DNA of 64,000 nt, from the NCBI GenBank assembly GCA_022496805.1, contig CM040088.1, positions 25,651,501 to 25,715,500 of the forward strand, given 5' to 3'. The translations under genes were made by a program, and so were the position numbers. Numbering within the stretch: the first letter of the stretch is position 1; each line of letters begins with the position of its first letter. This DNA comes from Pohlia nutans (taxonomy: Eukaryota; Streptophyta; Bryopsida; Bryales; Mniaceae). Below are positions 44,123-54,914 of this stretch, in pieces. The notes under the pieces were generated by a model. The model was not told the origin of the DNA, did not search any database, and saw nothing but the letters and a program-made list of their open reading frames with translations.

Positions 44123-44234
44123 TTAAAAGCTTTTTGGGAAGATGTAATGTTGAGAGGTGATTGAGTTCCGAGTTTTGTATCAAACGGTGTTATTGATATT
44201 TGGGATGCTAGTGTTTGGTTTTGTTTCAGGTGGA

Positions 44235-44520
44235 TGCAGTACTTCAAACCGCGGTTCATTCAACTCAACCAGCCCACTAAAGCGACTACTCAAAGTAGAG
44301 GCCGACCGTGTGGGTCCTGATGTGAAGTGGTTCCAGCTTGTAAACTCTTGCCAAATCAATTGCATGGCTCATGCTTGATACATGCCCAACTTAATTGCTT
44401 GTTTCTCATCCATTCACTTCATCTCACATCCGTGTTTTCTGTTATTGTTTCTAAGTTAGCTACATGCTTTCCAATGCATGGGACTAATTTGCTTATTGTT
44501 ACCCGTGAGGAGACATTACA
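44235..44520. repeat. Dispersed ~280-bp repeat, copy 2
   Basis: Second copy of the 42035-42315 repeat, ending GTTACCCGTGAGGAGACATTAC, then TGCCTTATGATAGATAATTT. The latter 32-base word recurs near 45378. Confidence 0.7.
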
Positions 44521-45570
44521 AGTGCCTTATGATAGATAATTTTATAGATGAGCATTAAAAATGCTTCGTAAAATGTGACAGAAATTCCTATCAAGTGCCA
44601 AATCCTAAAATTCCTAGCGAGTGGCATAGATACCGATAGTTAGCGGTTTAAAAATCATTTAAAATTGAATGGTAGCAACGCTCATCAGGCCAAGTCAACA
44701 TCAAACGAGAAACTTTAATGTTTTACACTCTGTTTAGATCTTAATAAAAACATATTAGAGAATAGAGAAATTCCTAAAGTCCTCTCAAAGAGGAAATAAA
44801 TTGAAAACTCCGGCCTAAACTCCACGACTACCAAGAATAGATCAAAAGGAGTTTCAACTCACCTATTTCTGCATGAATGAAAAAGAAAAATGAGGATGGT
44901 GGGATTTGAGCTTGGATCTACACAATGGAAAAGGCACGTTCTCCCAATTCAAGCCCCTGCTCCCATTTGTTGACCACATGTTCCCCTACACCCATGGGAA
45001 GTTTACCCAAGCCAAACCATGTGTTCTTTGTGATTTCAAATGGAATTTAACAATTAACATTAGAGAAAAAGGTGGGTGACAAAAGGAAGTCACCCTCTTT
45101 ACTTTGCAAATTTCTCTAATATCAATGTCAATTTCCAATACGTCCGTATAAAATAATCCATTGCACTATACATAACTATACATTGAATTTACTTTTCTTA
45201 CTTCCCAAAATGGTTATCCAAAAATGAACAACAACCACATCATTATTGGAGTTTTTTTTGCCTAAATCTTACCTCACTTTGGTAGTGGTCACTTTTACAC
45301 TAGAAAAAATGAGTAAAAAAGTGGACGAAATTGACAAAATCTTCTAAAAGTATTACTAAAATTGCTAGTATTTGGATAGGGTGCCTTATAATAGATAATT
45401 TTATGGATGAGCATACATATATATACCGGTATATGGAAGATTCTATCCATTGTTTCCTTATCTGTCTACGTTACAGGGTGCGTGTCGCTTTACCAAAGGA
45501 AAAACAAAATTTAACTTATATGCTAGGCATGGGTAGTTAGGAGTTTCAAAAAAGCCTTATTCAAAAAGTC
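44521..45570. other. Spacer, nothing recognised
   Basis: AT-rich. The word GTGCCTTATRATAGATAATT occurs at both 44523 and 45380, perhaps marking the ends of a duplicated or inserted block. No gene was recognised. Confidence 0.4.
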
Positions 45571-46140
45571 CAGCTCACAGTGCCAAGTCAGCATCAATTG
45601 TGGGTTCCACCGAGGCAACAAAGTCAGTCGGTTCGGCAGAGTGGGCAGACAGGCACGGGATCCGAGGCGAAGGCTCGGTTAGGGCTTCTTGCTCGCTCAG
45701 TCGGGGAGAGTACTGACAGCGGCGGTAAGTCCGTTCTTTTTCTCTCTCGCGAGCACTGCTGCTTGGCTGGAGAGATTGTTTTTCTCAAGCTAATTCCCCT
45801 GCAGCAATCATGTCGTAGCATGTCGGAGCGCGGAGTACAGCACGCAGGCTTTGGGTGCGGCTTCAGGCGCGGAGGCGAGGGCGGGGGGCAACTGCGGAGG
45901 CCGCGGCAACAGAGGGCGAGGTGACATAGGGCGTGGACGCCACGGCGCCAAACGCGACGAGGAGGAAAAGTGGGCGCCCGTGATCAAGCTGGGCTGCCTC
46001 GTGAAGGACGGCAACATCAAGTCCCTGGAGCACATCTACTTGTTCTCCTTGCCCATAAAGGAACACCAGATCGTGGAGTTTGGGTCCGCGTTGAAGGGTG
46101 AGGTCATGAAATCATGCCCGTGTAGAAGCAGACGCGTGCT
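45571..46140 (+). pseudogene. 40S ribosomal protein S2 (uS5) 5'-end pseudogene
   Basis: The start resembles RPS2: [19 protein letters not shown] (from 45820), then in another frame [50 protein letters not shown] and GEVMKSC. Lesions are a frame change in the G6 run near 45882, loss of about three codons after IVEF, a one-base deletion in the A run after GEVM (about 46110), and TAG in place of the Gln codon at about 46121. Homology stops at ACGCGTGCT (46140), at the RAG before the protein's main domain, so the S5 domain is absent. A 5' UTR intron (45725-45804, GTAAGT to GCAG) is retained, so this is a DNA-level duplicate and not a processed copy. Confidence 0.85.
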
Positions 46141-46399
46141 AGACATCGCACTAGGTTTGTTTCTTGTTGCATTTTTGCTGGGTCAACATATCAGGTTACA
46201 TTTGCATTGACATATATTAGGTTTGTTTTCTTTACATATATTTGTTTTGTTTTACAGTGGCGAATGTTGCTTTTTTTTAAGTGAAGGTGTTATGCCTGCA
46301 AGTTTCAAGGTAAATATTGTTTTCTGACCATGATTCATTTGCTTCCATCATTTTGAAGCTGAATATTTGTTTGTCAAATTAGGAGAGCGATTTCTGCCT

Positions 46400-46474
<75 letters not shown>

Positions 46475-48417
46475 TTGGCAATGGTTGTTGTCCTGTTGCT
46501 TACTGATGAAGTTATTAATGCATCGTAACCTGCAGGTTCTCCATGATCCTGTTCGTAAAACAGATACAATGATTGCCGATCTCGGGGAGAGTGCCATGGG
46601 AAGAGTTGCTCTAGTAGACTCTCGATTTGGGTGGATCATTCTTCTTCGTGCTTACACAGTCCACTTGGGATCACACGCTAGCAGACATGGCAGACTGTCA
46701 AAGAGGAATGAGGCTAATTTTGACCTTGTGTCTCGCTGATGGATTCGATACTTTCCCAACTCTGCTATGCGCAGATGGCTGCTGTATGGTGGATCGTCGG
46801 ATGGTAAGTGACTTTGAAGCTCTTGTCACGATGTTTCTATGTTTTCAATAAACGATTTCTCTGTTTTGAATAAACTTTTTATTAGTCGTTCAATCACAAC
46901 CCTGAATTACCGTTTCTGCCATCGGTTTTGTTTGTTTTTCCTTCCTGATTCTAAAGGAACCAACAACTACTCTGAATGAATAGTATGATGGAGCATTGAT
47001 CCTCTTTGAGTGCTGAACAAACCTAAATTTATAACCATGCAATTTTTGGGGTCAAATTGTAATCATGTTGGGCTTGCCTTTAATTCTTTGTCATCTCTAT
47101 AGCCTTTTATAGTTCTGAAATATGCATACGGGTGATGAATAATGTCATGAACATACCTTTCTATTGGTGGTTCAATCTGAAATCTGAAATGTCGTTTATG
47201 TATACCATCAGTTTTGTTTGTTTTTCTACCTGCTTATAATTGAGTCAATAACTTGTTATGTTATTGGTTGTGAGTACAATTTACTGATTTTCTTGCTAAG
47301 TCTCACAAGATTAGCGTTTTGGAAGATGTAGAGAAGACCCTAGTGTATTGAGAGTGCTGCCAGATATACAATTTGTGCCGGGGTTCTGCCTTCCCTCGTG
47401 GTCGTGGCACATTCTGGAAAGTAAAGCCACAGTTTTGAAATAGTTTTTGTCTTTTGAATAAAAACATATTCAACAAATGTATGTTTAAAGAGTGGAGAAT
47501 GGCACTTCTAATTGGATTACTGATACATAATCTAGGGTTATGGACGTGCAGGCTCATTTAGAAAGAATCACCTTGGAGACGGCAGCTCAATGCAATGATA
47601 TTCGGTGAACCATGGTAGTGATATTGGAGGCAATATAGGGCATTCTTAGATTTTGCATTTGAGAACTTTGTTCATTTTTTCTTTTTTTTTTTTGAATAGT
47701 TGTTTGGTATAACTTATTGATCGTCAAGATCTGCTTCTATACTTGTTTATCATAGTGGATGATCATATGCCGTGTCTGTTTTGCAGATGTTTGTGGGGGT
47801 ATCTGCAGCAAGGGTGAGAGGTATGATCTGAAGGACACGGCAGTTTGCACGTACCATTTATATTCATCGACAAGATTAATGCAATTAGTGCCAAGTGTGG
47901 TGAACCTCATGTCGGAAGCGTGAGTTATTGTAGAAATTTTCAGGTCATAAGGAGTAATTAGTAGGCTGAAAGTGTAAGTGACTTTTGACAATACTTTCAA
48001 AAAAAATAAGAAAATGAAAAAATTGTATATACACCTTCAGTGTCAGAAACTGAATGCATGGCATTACTTTGGTACACGTTCAACTACAGTCACAGATGTG
48101 GACAACGGAGAATTGCTGCGAACAACAATGAAACAACTCACACAATATGCAATATGCAATGAAATTGCTGAGTAATTTTGCAATCCAACGGCTTAAAGAG
48201 CTCACAATCGAGTCTCATTCAGTGGTGCTCAATGTCAACCGACTGTTGCAAGAAAAACCAGACAAATGAAATGAACACAAATGAACTCATCAAATTTTGA
48301 CAGTTGTGTAAAGGGACCCACTATATTTTGAACAAGTTGAGATCGTCGGGCAGTTTACTGGATTGACTTAAGTTCTACAGTGATTGCAATTGAATGAGTA
48401 CTATAGATAGTGGAAAG
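46141..48417. other. Spacer with an unidentified open frame and an (AT)n tract
   Basis: Contains (AT)35 at 46403-46472. After TGCAG at 46534 a frame reads [20 protein letters not shown] then [17 protein letters not shown] and stops at 46739; a GGATG|GTAAGT donor lies at about 46803. It looks exon-like, but no family is recognised. The rest (46850-48417) shows no gene. Confidence 0.35.
46403..46472. repeat. (AT)n microsatellite, 70 bp
   Basis: Uninterrupted AT dinucleotide run. Confidence 0.95.
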
Positions 48418-48937
48418 TGCCACTACAAGAAAACCAGCCCAATGTGACCGGATGTGACTAAGCGCATATGACTATGTAGTCACCTCAGTCATTGGTTTAG
48501 TCTAAAATCAGTCCTAAGAGGGTCCAGTCATGGACTAGTCATATAAGTAGTCATATTTTTGAGGACCTGGGTGGGAACGTCTACGGGAACGGGACATATG
48601 TTATCCTGCCCGGTTCCCAGAGTCATGCTCTGAGTGCTTACTATGTGTAGTCATACTAATGTAGTCGGATTGTATGGGTATATGGTTTATGTATGTCTTA
48701 GTGTAGTAATAGAGTTGGTTTAGGTGACTACATGCAGTCATTTAGTAAATAACCTGACTAATAGTAGTCATATATTTCAATCAGATGATTTTGAAGTCCT
48801 CTACTCGTTGGCTCAATGGGTGAGTGCTGTAAAATAGGAGTAGGTCCATAATCTTCACTTACATAAAAGCTTGTCTATTCAACACTACCATGTCTGCGCG
48901 CAAACATTATAGGATGTCATTTTAGGGCACCATTCTA

Positions 48938-49815
48938 GAAACACTACTAAATACACCTTCAAAAATTAGTAAGTAATTGGGTTGGGCGTCCAAAAATCAT
49001 GATTCCACTTGCTCTATCTTTCCACTTGCTTTCCAGATGCACGAAATTGCCTTGTATGCTTAACTTTGCTACAGATTTCCCATGCTCACAAAGAAGCCGT
49101 TATTGATCACCTTCCCATACTTTTTTGAGATGTCAAAGTGATTGCAAAATAACGTAGTCATGTGGACAGTTTTCTTTACTGGAATTAGTAATGACTGCGA
49201 AATAACATAGTCATCGACACAATTTCCTTTACTTATATTGATAATGAATTGCATTTTAGTAACACCTATAAATACAACTTCAAAAATTAGTAACTAATTG
49301 CAAGAGAGTCCAAAAATCATGATTAGCACTTGCTCTATCTTTCCACTTACTTTCTAGATGCACGAAAATACCTTGTATGCTTAACTTTGCTTTAGATTTC
49401 CCAGGCTGACACATTGGGCTATAATTGATCACCTTCCCATATTTTTTGGAGACGTCAAAGTGATTGCAAAGTAACGTAGTCATGTGGATAGTTTTCTTTA
49501 CTTAAATTAGTAATGAATGCAAAATAACATAGTCATCTAGACAGTTTCCTTTACTTATACTAGTAATGAATTGCATTTTAGCAACACCTATAAATACAAC
49601 TTCAAACAATTACTAACTAATTGCAAGAGAGTCCAAAAATTGGTTTCCCATGTTGACAAATGAGCTATTACTGATCACCTTTCCGTACTTTTTTGAGATG
49701 TCAAAGTGATTGCAAAATACTGTAGTCATGTGCATAGTTTTCTTTACTTATATTGGTAATGATTGCAAAATTACATAGTCAACTGGACAATTTTCTTTAC
49801 TTATATTGGTAATGA
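48938..49815. repeat. ~319-bp tandem repeat inside the CACTA element
   Basis: Three head-to-tail units: AAATACACCTTCAAAAATTAG at about 48949, and AAATACAACTTCAAA variants at about 49268 and 49589. The third unit lacks about 70 bp between GTCCAAAAAT and TTTCCCATG. Each unit contains AAAGTGATTGCAAAATA and a GTAGTCATGTGGACAG-like word. Confidence 0.8.
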
Positions 49816-49934
49816 ACTGCCTTCGTCCATACAACTCGAATTTGTTAACTGTGCAATCTCTGTGACTGCTCCTTTGTTGTACCAAAATTCTACAGATAGT
49901 AGTTGGGCTCCTACAGTCCTACTGTGGTGACTCA

Positions 49935-50729
49935 TCATTGTAAGTCTAGCCTGGCCTCTTTTAAGTCTAGCCTGGCCTTCAAAGTGTCACGGACTCCCCA
50001 AATTGTTTTCATCACGTTCTCGCAGATGTTTTTTTCACATTGCATGGGATCCAAAACATGTCTAATGAGGAGGTCCTGCCAGAAATCCCAGCATAGCATT
50101 CCAGCGTCAGATTTGCTCACTATTGACAAAGAATCTTAAGCATTCATTGAGAAGATATAGGTCCATATTCATTTTTCTCTCTACATGCAGTGATGGATTT
50201 CAGAAATTGCACTATTCACAGTCAACCTTCTTATCAAGCAGGTTACTAGATTCAGTCAACAATTCTGAAAGTAGTTACTGGAACCAGTGAATGCGCTTAG
50301 TACCTGCCAATACGGAAGCAGGTACAGAGCTGAGAGCCGCTTTACTCCGGTCCGGTGAATGGGGTCGCCTTCTCCTCCACCTCTTCTTCACTGTGACTCC
50401 TGTAGGAAGGATACTCTCTCTTGTGCATAGCCCATGATGTCGCATCCTGTTAGAATTGGAAGGGGCGGCCGGTACTCCTGTTGACCATCGAATGCTTGCT
50501 TGAGCCTACGATAGGGATGCCATCTACTGAGATACCGGCGGTGACCTACATATACATTCTTTCCTAAAACCTTTGACCGCCGAGTTGTAATATCTGGCCC
50601 ACACTCTGTACACGCTCTATACCCTTTTGTGACTTGGCCAGATGTTAATCCGTACGCAGGGAAGTCGTGCATGTACCAAAGAAGTAGAGCCCGCAGTTTA
50701 AAATGTTGTCTAGGGGGCTCTTTAGACAC
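49935..50729 (-). pseudogene. Truncated CACTA transposase (tnp2 / Transposase_21)
   Basis: Minus-strand frame 50388-50729 contains FKLRALLLWYMHDFPAYGLT, TKGYRACTECG, VYVGHRRYL and HPYRRLKQAFDGQQE, in the order of the plant tnp2 transposase family (DDE-type, nuclear). The next segment, 49935-50129, contains WQDLLIRHVLDPMQCEKNIC then ENV and TLKARLDLKE, matching the DVMHIEKNVC region. The upstream N-terminal half and the C-terminal domain are missing, so it is a fragment. The frame is open upstream of 50729 without a start codon. Confidence 0.8.
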
Positions 50730-50731
50730 AT

Positions 50732-51073
50732 CTATTTGTGAGTTACATTCATTCGTGGAGGTTCGTCAAGATGGAGCGCCGTAGAGGTTGGAGTATCATT
50801 CATCCGTGGAGGCCTAAGAGTTAGGGCCTTAGGGTTAGGGTGAGCCGCCTCTTTGGCGGCTCCTTCTTTTGTATTTAAGATCTGGGCCTCCTTCTCTCTA
50901 ATCTTGATCCCTTCTTCCATTGTGTTTGTACTTGCTTTGTACTCAAGTATAGTGTGGTGTATTTTGCTCATTTCCATGGAATGCCTCTCGGTCTTTTCCT
51001 CATCAGTCACTCCATTCTTGTCTAAATTAGCTGAGATTTTTAGGGTAAGTAGCTTGTGAGTAGAGCTTTCCAT
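50732..51073 (-). other. Open frame upstream of the tnp2 fragment, function unknown
   Basis: A 113-aa charged frame (KTERHSMEMSKIHHTILEYK, then EEGIKIREKEAQILNTKE) resembling the coiled-coil tails found near plant transposon proteins, ending four bases before the tnp2 segment in another frame. It could be a decayed part of an element-encoded protein. I do not recognise a domain. Confidence 0.3.
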
Positions 51074-51776
51074 CGGTATATTGCATGTTCAATTCCGAGT
51101 TGTAGAGAGTGAGATACACACCCCCAAAGTTAGGGGTGTTGCAAGGTTTCCCCCGCCGGCAGTAGAAAAAAAAGCCCCAGTTATTTCGCAATCAGTCCTA
51201 GGTCTTGAATCCTATGCTGTTGAGATTTTGAGGGTAGATGCGCAATGAAGTTGGCTTTCCAAAAAGTCAAGGCACGCCCAATTCCAAGCTAGGATGAAGA
51301 AATGGCGACCCAAAAACCGGAAGGGGCTCAAAGGGAGTCCGGCGGGAGGTTTTCTTCTTCTTCTCTTCCTTGTTCCCTATCTTCTTCTTGTCTTCTCTTC
51401 TATCTTCTTCTTCTCTTCATGTGATCTTGTTCCCTTGATCTCCTTGTGATCAAAGGCCACCTCCATGGTGGTTTTTGAGCTCACAGTGCCATGAGCCACT
51501 TCCTGGAATGTTGTGCCTTAGTTCTTTAGAAATTCATTATGCCTAGTTCGTGACTGTTTGTAGTCATTCATATGGAACGAGTGACCAGGCTTGACTAGAT
51601 TCAGTCATGAAGTTAGAATACGTGACTGATATTAGTAATGACGTTAGAATATGTGACTTCTCACAGTCATAGAATTTGAATAAGTGCCATGAGCCTTGGA
51701 GAAGTACATCTTTGTATCAAAGCAGCAATTTAGTCCCAACTGATCCTTGTTTTGTGTTTTTTTTATTATTATAGGT

Positions 51777-52095
51777 TGTACAAAAAGGTGAGGACCCGGA
51801 GTTCAAGAAGGGTGACCCTGTGAGACTCAAGGGACTTGAAGAAGGGGAGGAGGATAAAATTGTGGCACTCGGGAAAGTGCAGAATGTAGCTGGGGCTTCT
51901 CTACACGGGAAAACCATAATTGCAGGAACCGCATCTATAGAAGTGCAGAAAAGCCTAGATGACGACTACAGTTTGTTTGCACCCGTAGATCTAGATGATC
52001 CACCCGTGACCTTGGTAGGACAAGCAGTAGGGCACTTTGTACTGTGGCCCACAGAGTTCATGGACATTGATCTGTCCTTCTCCCAAGCAGTTTAG
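51777..52095 (+). CDS. Transposon-associated C-terminal exon (DUF8039-like)
   Basis: After the acceptor TTATTATAG the frame runs VVQKGEDPEFKKGDPVRLKG, LGKVQNVAGASLHGKTIIAG and LDDPPVTLVGQAVGHFVLWP to a TAG at 52093-52095. This matches the C-terminal domain often found on the second protein of plant CACTA elements. Only this terminal exon was recognised; upstream exons on the plus strand are not evident, so the gene is probably incomplete. The function of the domain is unknown; a role beside the transposase is inferred from position. Confidence 0.65.
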
Positions 52096-53165
52096 ACTGA
52101 TCGAGTTCCAGTTGCAGTGCATCCTGTTTTAGCACCGAAGTTTCTCTTTCAATGAAATGTGTGAAAATCATTTGCATGACCTGACGCAGTGCTCACAACC
52201 GCACGGTTGACTTGTAATAGTCAACAGATCTCATTATCACCCTAATCTGAAATTAAAATCTATGACTACGCACCGTAAGAATGGCAAATTCGACTGCATG
52301 GCATACGTTTGCATTAGACTACGGACAGTCAAGTCCTAGTCAGATGTTTCCGGTTTAATATTGAAATTTGACTCCCAGTAGTGAAATAAACAAGTATACA
52401 AGGACTCCATGCAGTCATCAAATGATATAGGTGACTATGTGTAGTGAAGCATATTTGACTTTACAGAGTCGTATTATCTCACGTGTGTGTATGATGCAAT
52501 ACAGTCACAACCACATCACTATACGTAGTAATCAAACCATTGCTATATTCTCTAATACCTCACTATAATTAGTCATGTCCATCTCATGATTTCAGCATTG
52601 GAGACTATGTATAGTCACTTCGATGTGGCTCTACAGAGTCGTATTATCCCAAGTCTATGTGTGACTTAATGCAGTCACCACCACAGTACTATGCGTAGTG
52701 ATAAAACCATTGATGTAGTCACTAATATCTCACTACAATTAGTCATAGCATTCAGAAGCTATTTCAGTATTCGTGACTGGGTAGTTCAATAGATGTGACT
52801 CCAAAGAGTCCTATTCTCCCAACTCAATGTATGACGCATTTCAGTCATCATCTCACTACTATGCGTAGTGATAAATGTATGACTACGTGTAGTCATAATT
52901 TGTATATAGATGACTACGTGTAGTCATAAATGTATGACTATATAGAGTCATATGGTCCCAAGTCCCACTGCAGGTCCCGTTTCGAGGTCCCAAAACACTG
53001 TGGGAACGCAGCATTGGGAACAAGAAGTGTCCGATATGACCCCCAGTCACATTGTCCGAAGCGACTAAGTCGAAATGACTACAAACAGTGCTAGTCACAT
53101 TTTGGTTTATGCCCTATTGTAGTCATAAAACCTAGTCACATTGGGCTGGTTTTCTTGTAGTGTGC

Positions 53166-54914
53166 TAAATTGCGGGAAGACTTTGTTGTCCTATTATGGC
53201 CCATTTCCACTCATCCCACTCAAGTGGGCCTCGTACAAAACAAGTCAGAAACGGCCATTTACACTAGTTGAAATCACCAGGATTTGAAGTAGTGTCGAAT
53301 GCTACGTACAGTAATATATCATTCATCTTACTTTCAGTGTGCACACGCGTGATCCAAATGATTGATCGAGGTACAAATTTTGAATGTTTAAATTCGTTTT
53401 GTGACTTACAGTAACAGTCTCTACTTGCGTTGGCTAGGTTGTTGATTGTTGTGCAGTAGCAGGAGCGATTGATCACAACTAGAATGTGGATTTCATGGGT
53501 GTCCTAAGAGTATTGAAATAGGCCAATTTTCATGGGTAGTTTGCCGGTGCACTAGTGAAACTTCACGATGCACTAGTAAAACTTTAGGAGAGAGTTGTGC
53601 CCTTTGTAAAAAAATTATTTTTTGGTACAGTGCAACCACCAACTGTGGAAAGGCCCCATTTTTCATGGGTCTTGTATTGAAACTATGGAGTGGGCAGCAG
53701 GTGCACCCAAATTTTGGCACCTAAATTTTTTCAAAAGCCAAGTCTGGACTACCGTAGTTTACAAGTAGGTTCGGCATAAAATAATTCTAAAAATAGATGC
53801 CTAAAATTTCGGAATGTTATTAGCATTTTTTGTCGAATATAATATAAATTAAAATTCAAAATTGCCGAATAGTAAGAAATTGTTACATTCCACTAGATTT
53901 TTACTTAGTATAGAAGCATGTGTGAATTTTAGTGGAGAGAAGGTGTTTCTCTTGTAATCAAGTTCATTTACATCCATCCACAAAGAATATGGGTTAAGAA
54001 GTAGTAAGACTCTAGCTTTTGAAATGTGTCCTACACAAATTTTTGGAGTCCAATTGAACATAGAAAATGAAGTTTTATAGAATTTTGTCCAACTAACAAA
54101 AGTTGAGAAATCAAGTCTTCTTCCCCCTCCAACAAGTTTTGTGTCAAAATAAGTCTTTATGCAAAAGATATGGACAAAACATTGCAGCCGTGTAAAGGTC
54201 AAAAAATTAAAATGCGTTCCTAACAGTTTTTCGGAGGTCATTTGTGCATAGAAGATCAACTTTTTTGGAATTTTGTTGGTCTAAGAAAAGTTCAGAAATC
54301 AAGTAATCTTTCACCTCCAACAAATTTTATGTCATTTGAAGACTCTATGAAAAAGTTATGCGTGTTATAAAATGAAGACTAACTAGGTGCTTCACCTCAA
54401 AGTTTATATATCCCATATGCATTGTTGGATACAACTCCACTCCACTTGCATAAAGCACAGAGCATTCTCCACTCTTCACTCACATATTACTTGTCAACCA
54501 ATGCTAGAGAGTTGTACAAGAGATTTAAAAAAAAAGTTAAGCCGAATTTTTAAAAAATTAAAGAGAAAATTGTTGAAAGTGTTAATATATTATTTTTAGG
54601 TGCCGAATCTACTTTTTGAACTTTAATTAAATATTAGGCAGCAAAGTGACCTTACTTATGAAACTCACACATTTCTACAGTGGCAAGCCTCCCATTTTCC
54701 ATAAAGAATTCAATAGTGGAAAGCCTTGATTTTTCAATAGTTGAAATTAGAACCCTCGGACACATGAACGTATCACGGTTCCACTATGGAAAAACAAAGT
54801 TTTTAATTACTCTGCATTCATGAAAATTTGGTAAATTCATGCTCCGCATTCTAGTTGTGGATAGGTCATATCAAGGGCTCCATATTCTGATCGATCGATC
54901 GATCGATCATCGTC
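53166..54914. other. Spacer upstream of the GH16 pseudogene
   Basis: Nothing gene-like. A degenerate pair of CAAGTYTTCTTCCCCCTCCAAC / CAAGTAATCTTTCACCTCCAAC blocks near 54112 and 54300 marks a local duplication of about 190 bp. (GATC)5 lies at 54889-54908. Confidence 0.45.

Larger units (their letters stand above)
48421..53162. mobile_element. CACTA (En/Spm) transposon, 4742 bp
   Basis: The ends are a 28-bp perfect inverted repeat beginning CACTACAAGAAAACCAGCCC, flanked by TGC at 48418-48420 and 53163-53165, the 3-bp duplication of CACTA elements. Subterminal zones (48450-48790 and 52180-53130) are dense in GACTAYNNNNAGTCAT-like words, the expected transposase-binding repeats. Inside are a partial tnp2 transposase on the minus strand, a transposon-associated terminal exon on the plus strand and a 319-bp tandem repeat. 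The perfect ends suggest recent movement, but the transposase is truncated, so it probably depends on another copy. Confidence 0.95.

Noticed and set aside
45580..45924. 114-codon frame at the RPS2 fragment as a separate gene
   Set aside because: It combines the 5' UTR, the UTR intron and the RPS2 start in one frame by chance and ends at the frame change.
54889..54908. (GATC)5 tract before the GH16 pseudogene as a regulatory site
   Set aside because: Short simple repeat; no evidence of function.
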